Below the pieces are notes generated by a model. It worked only from the letters and a program-made list of their open reading frames with translations. It did not search any database and was not told the origin of the DNA. From Larix sibirica (Eukaryota > Streptophyta > Pinopsida > Pinales > Pinaceae), in the NCBI GenBank assembly GCA_004151065.3, contig NWUY0300100857.1:8927-18966 (forward strand): 10,040 nucleotides of DNA. The letters run 5' to 3'. The stretch's first letter is position 1, and each line of letters opens with the position of its first letter. Positions 7,978 to 10,040 of the stretch are shown here, piece by piece. Made by a program: the position numbers and the translations under genes.

Positions 7978-8520
7978 AAAACATTGATTTCTTTTTGAAA
8001 CTATTGTTAGTTTGCTACCTCATGAAAATAAATCTACTTGTTGCATCTTTTTGTTGAAACTGTTGAAGGAAGTTACCGTATTGGGTGCTTCAATTTCCTT
8101 GAATATATAGTGTTCTAGATGAGTTGGGTTGTAGTTAGAGGATGCAGAACTGAATGACCTCCTTATTCCTTCCTTTTCTTATGCTAGCAAGACTCTTTAT
8201 GATGTGAACCTTGTACAAGCAATATTAGATCATTTCATGAGACAGAACATGAGTCCTCCCACTTGCCCTGTTTGGTCAAAGTATACAAACATGAAACATA
8301 GAGAAAGGTAATATGAATATGTTTATTTTGTGGATAAGAGAACATCTTCTACCACCTACAACTCAAAGCTAAAAGTTGTGAAATTGGTTGATACTTATTT
8401 GGGAGAAGTTGCTAGATATTCAAATCTATATATCCCTAAATTTGTAGCTCTTGCAGAAATTATAGTTGATTTTGCACGCCCAGCTCATGATGACTTGTAC
8501 ACGGACATTGATACATACTT
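7978..8520 (+). pseudogene. NPH3/RPT2-like (NRL) protein, pseudogene exon of the NPH3 domain
   Basis: One frame, without frameshift, reads ETIVSLLPHENKSTCCIFLL, then KLLKEVTVLGAS, LEDAELNDLLIPSFSYASKT and YDVNLVQAILDHFM. After a gap it reads KLVDTYLGEVARYSNLYIPK, then FVALAE, FARPAHDDLY and TDIDTYLK. This matches the NPH3 domain of plant NRL proteins, adaptors for CUL3 ubiquitin ligases in phototropin light signalling and auxin-linked growth. Stops are at 7985 (tga), 8108 (tag), 8120 (tga), 8132 (tag) and near 8309 (taa). By comparison with the family, 7985 and 8120 fit lost arginines (CGA to TGA), 8132 a lost glutamine and 8108 a lost glutamate. The segment begins after a CAG (7975-7977) and ends with AAG|GTACCA, both splice-like. 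The N-terminal BTB domain and the next exon ('HP.L...ER..LC..MDCQKLS') are absent. This is clearly family-level and clearly non-functional. Confidence 0.85.
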
Positions 8521-8647
8521 GAAGGTACCATGATAAACTTGCAAATTATTCTAGGCACTTCCTTTGTTATATATGTTTGATACATACCTGAAGGTACCAT
8601 GATAAACTTGCAAATTATTTTAGGCACTTCCTTTGTTATATATGTTT
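8510..8647 (+). repeat. 69-bp tandem duplication spanning the NPH3 exon end and donor
   Basis: 8510-8578 and 8579-8647 are adjacent copies with 67 of 69 bases identical; the differences are 8519 T versus 8588 C, and 8551 C versus 8620 T. Each copy starts with the last codons of the NPH3 exon (ATACATACYTGAAG) and carries the GTACCA splice-donor-like site, then about 55 bases of presumed intron. The high identity means the duplication is much younger than the exon's decay. Confidence 0.92.
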
Positions 8648-9887
8648 AGAGGTTTAAATTTTTTCATTGACTACATCATGCTTTTTTCTTGACCAATGCT
8701 CTTAGTTTGTCCACTTTTAAATTTTAATGTCCAACTTCATTGTTGTTTAGTTGTATTTATTAACCACAAGTTTTTCTATCGATCCTCCTTTCAAGCACAA
8801 TAATAGATGCTAGTTTTAAGGAATTGGCTTTATATAGGTCTTAGAGATTATTATAGTCGTGTAGGAAAGGAAATAATTGTAGTTTTGTATTGGATAGGAT
8901 GGATGTAGTTCTGTAAATATTTCAGGAACATCATTATTTGACTTAGTAAAATCTAAAATATGGTTAGGCAACTCTAATCAAAATAATTAAGTGATTTATA
9001 GCATCAGTGAGAATGTGTAGAGTCTAGACATTAACATGGACAACTCTCTATTTAACAGAAGAAGATTTTGCAAGAATGGGGTGCTTGGTTGGTCAAGTTA
9101 GCATGCCTGCATCAATTTTTCTCATATGGATAAAAAAATGAGAATGAATCTATGGCATCAGAGAAAGGAAGGGTAGTGGATATCCTCAGTATATATTTAT
9201 TTTCTAGATACAAGGTTGATGATTTGAATATTCTGTAAAAAACATATAATGTGACTATGGTTCCATACTCAACATACAATGGACAAATAACAATAATTCA
9301 AGAAGGAATGGTTTGGTAGGGTTGAAGGGACTATGTATGAGTATTAAAAGGTCAACATAGAGGTGTCTTGTCACAACAATTAGACCCTCCTTCCATGGTC
9401 TGCAATAGAGCAAACAATCAACATAAATGTTACCATCAAAGAGGTGAAGTATTGAGGTCACCCCTTTTAGCTTAAGGTCGGCCCTACCTGAAACTATAGA
9501 AAAATTATGGGTCGACCATACTCAGAGCTATACAGAAGCAATGTCAAGTCGGCCCTAATATAATCCATGGAGAATTGTATTAATAAATCCTCCCTAGCAT
9601 TAATTTTGCATGAATTTGCAATAGGTGTAGAAGCACGCAGAATCAAAAGAAGTGTCTATCAATAAAACTAAAAACAAAAACCCCAATGTTCGTTATTTAC
9701 AGAGGCATTGCTCCTATCGTTGAATTCCAGAGTTGTCTAGCGTTTTCTCTTCAATATTAACAGTCTACTGCATAATACAATGGTAAAAAGGGATGAAAAT
9801 GGTAACACTATGGTTACAAAGAGTATCAAAGCATGAAAAATATTGGAAACCCTCGCCTCTTCACCACAAAACCCTTGGACTCAACGC
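8648..9887. other. Unassigned AT-rich region right of the NPH3 pseudogene
   Basis: No recognisable domain in any frame. The next NPH3 exon was looked for and not found. The largest open stretch (minus strand 9461-9255, 68 codons, hydrophobic) has no family match. A 10-base word GTCGGCCCTA occurs at 9477-9486 and 9548-9557, 71 bases apart, and a small palindrome GGTCGACC lies between them near 9511. This is probably decayed transposon DNA. Confidence 0.35.
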
Positions 9888-10007
9888 GCGATTTCTCTGT
9901 GTACTAGCAAGCCCAAGCCTTTCCTCAACCCGTGATTTCTCTTCCACGGTATGATTTTTCACCATGCGATTTCTCATCCCGGTATGATCTGGCCATCGCC
10001 ATTTCTC
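9888..10007. repeat. Four short GCGATTTCTC-like repeats
   Basis: Copies of the 10-base word [GC][CT][GC]ATTTCTC lie at 9888, 9932, 9966 and 9998 (GCG, GTG, GCG and GCC variants), spaced 44, 34 and 32 bases. CGGTATGAT also occurs at 9947-9955 and 9980-9988, so the last two units form a roughly 33-bp imperfect tandem repeat. The stretch is visibly richer in GC than the rest of the window. Confidence 0.8.
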
Positions 10008-10028
10008 AGATATTTGTCAGCCCACCCA

Positions 10029-10037
10029 TATAAAAAA
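10029..10037 (+). promoter_or_regulatory. TATA-box-like sequence at the window edge
   Basis: TATAAAAAA preceded by CCCACCCA resembles a plant core promoter TATA box. The window ends 3 bases later, so neither a transcription start nor a gene or LTR can be checked. It could belong to a host gene or to another LTR. Confidence 0.35.
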
Positions 10038-10040
10038 GAC

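Noticed and set aside
9255-9461. Minus-strand 68-codon open frame
   Set aside because: Hydrophobic, with no recognisable family, no supporting context and in AT-rich DNA. I cannot support a gene.
9821-9832. GAGTATCAAAGC, resembling a primer-binding site
   Set aside because: Only 9 of 12 bases match, and the LTR-end spacing is not right (TTACA followed by AAG, then the site).
1-10040. Helitron ends, CRISPR array, tRNA or rRNA genes
   Set aside because: Looked for by eye and not found. CTAG words are frequent but none is clearly preceded by a Helitron-type hairpin, and no regularly spaced identical repeats of CRISPR type occur.

Overview
This window looks like intergenic DNA from a large, repeat-rich seed-plant nuclear genome. 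A gymnosperm is my best guess. That rests on the AT-rich, heavily decayed transposon mosaic, the plant-type protein fragments and the lack of any dense intact gene set; it is inference, because nothing here is diagnostic of a species. I see no intact protein-coding gene, no rRNA or tRNA gene and no CRISPR array. The content is broken transposable elements plus fragments of at least four unrelated plant genes.

Layout from left to right: about 22-575 (-) is the decayed C-terminal part of a hAT transposase with its dimerization region. About 720-910 (+) is a Copia-like Gag fragment. About 1248-1400 (+) is a G-patch domain resembling the spliceosome-disassembly factor TFIP11/STIPL1. About 1640-1836 (+) is the end of a Copia RNase H, followed by a polypurine tract and a 3' LTR starting at 1877. 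That LTR carries a 28-bp inverted repeat and three GCN4-type TGACTCA motifs.

3108-3281 (+) is one exon of a plant alpha/beta-hydrolase, with splice-like ends in matching phase. About 3312-5310 (+) is a long, intronless-looking fragment of the coiled-coil tail of a KIN-12 (POK-type) phragmoplast kinesin. It still holds one open stretch of roughly 316 codons but is broken by stops and frameshifts elsewhere. About 5490-5610 (+) is a LINE endonuclease fragment. At 5914-5925 a primer-binding site complementary to initiator-Met tRNA marks a Copia element on the minus strand, with its LTR beginning at 5928 and running right.

5930-7500 is mostly unassignable. 7618-7860 (-) is a Ty3/Gypsy-type Gag fragment. 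7978-8520 (+) is a pseudogene exon of an NPH3/NRL BTB-family protein. A 69-bp tandem duplication follows and copies its exon end and splice donor. The right end is low-information until 9888-10007, which has short GC-richer repeats followed by a TATA-like box at the window edge.

Nothing here appears to work together as a pathway. The main point of interest is that the four host-gene fragments (TFIP11-like, hydrolase, KIN-12, NPH3) are all on the plus strand and embedded among transposon remnants. Many of their stop codons can be explained by C-to-T changes. This fits old gene-fragment capture followed by methylation-driven decay, although serial independent insertion is not excluded.
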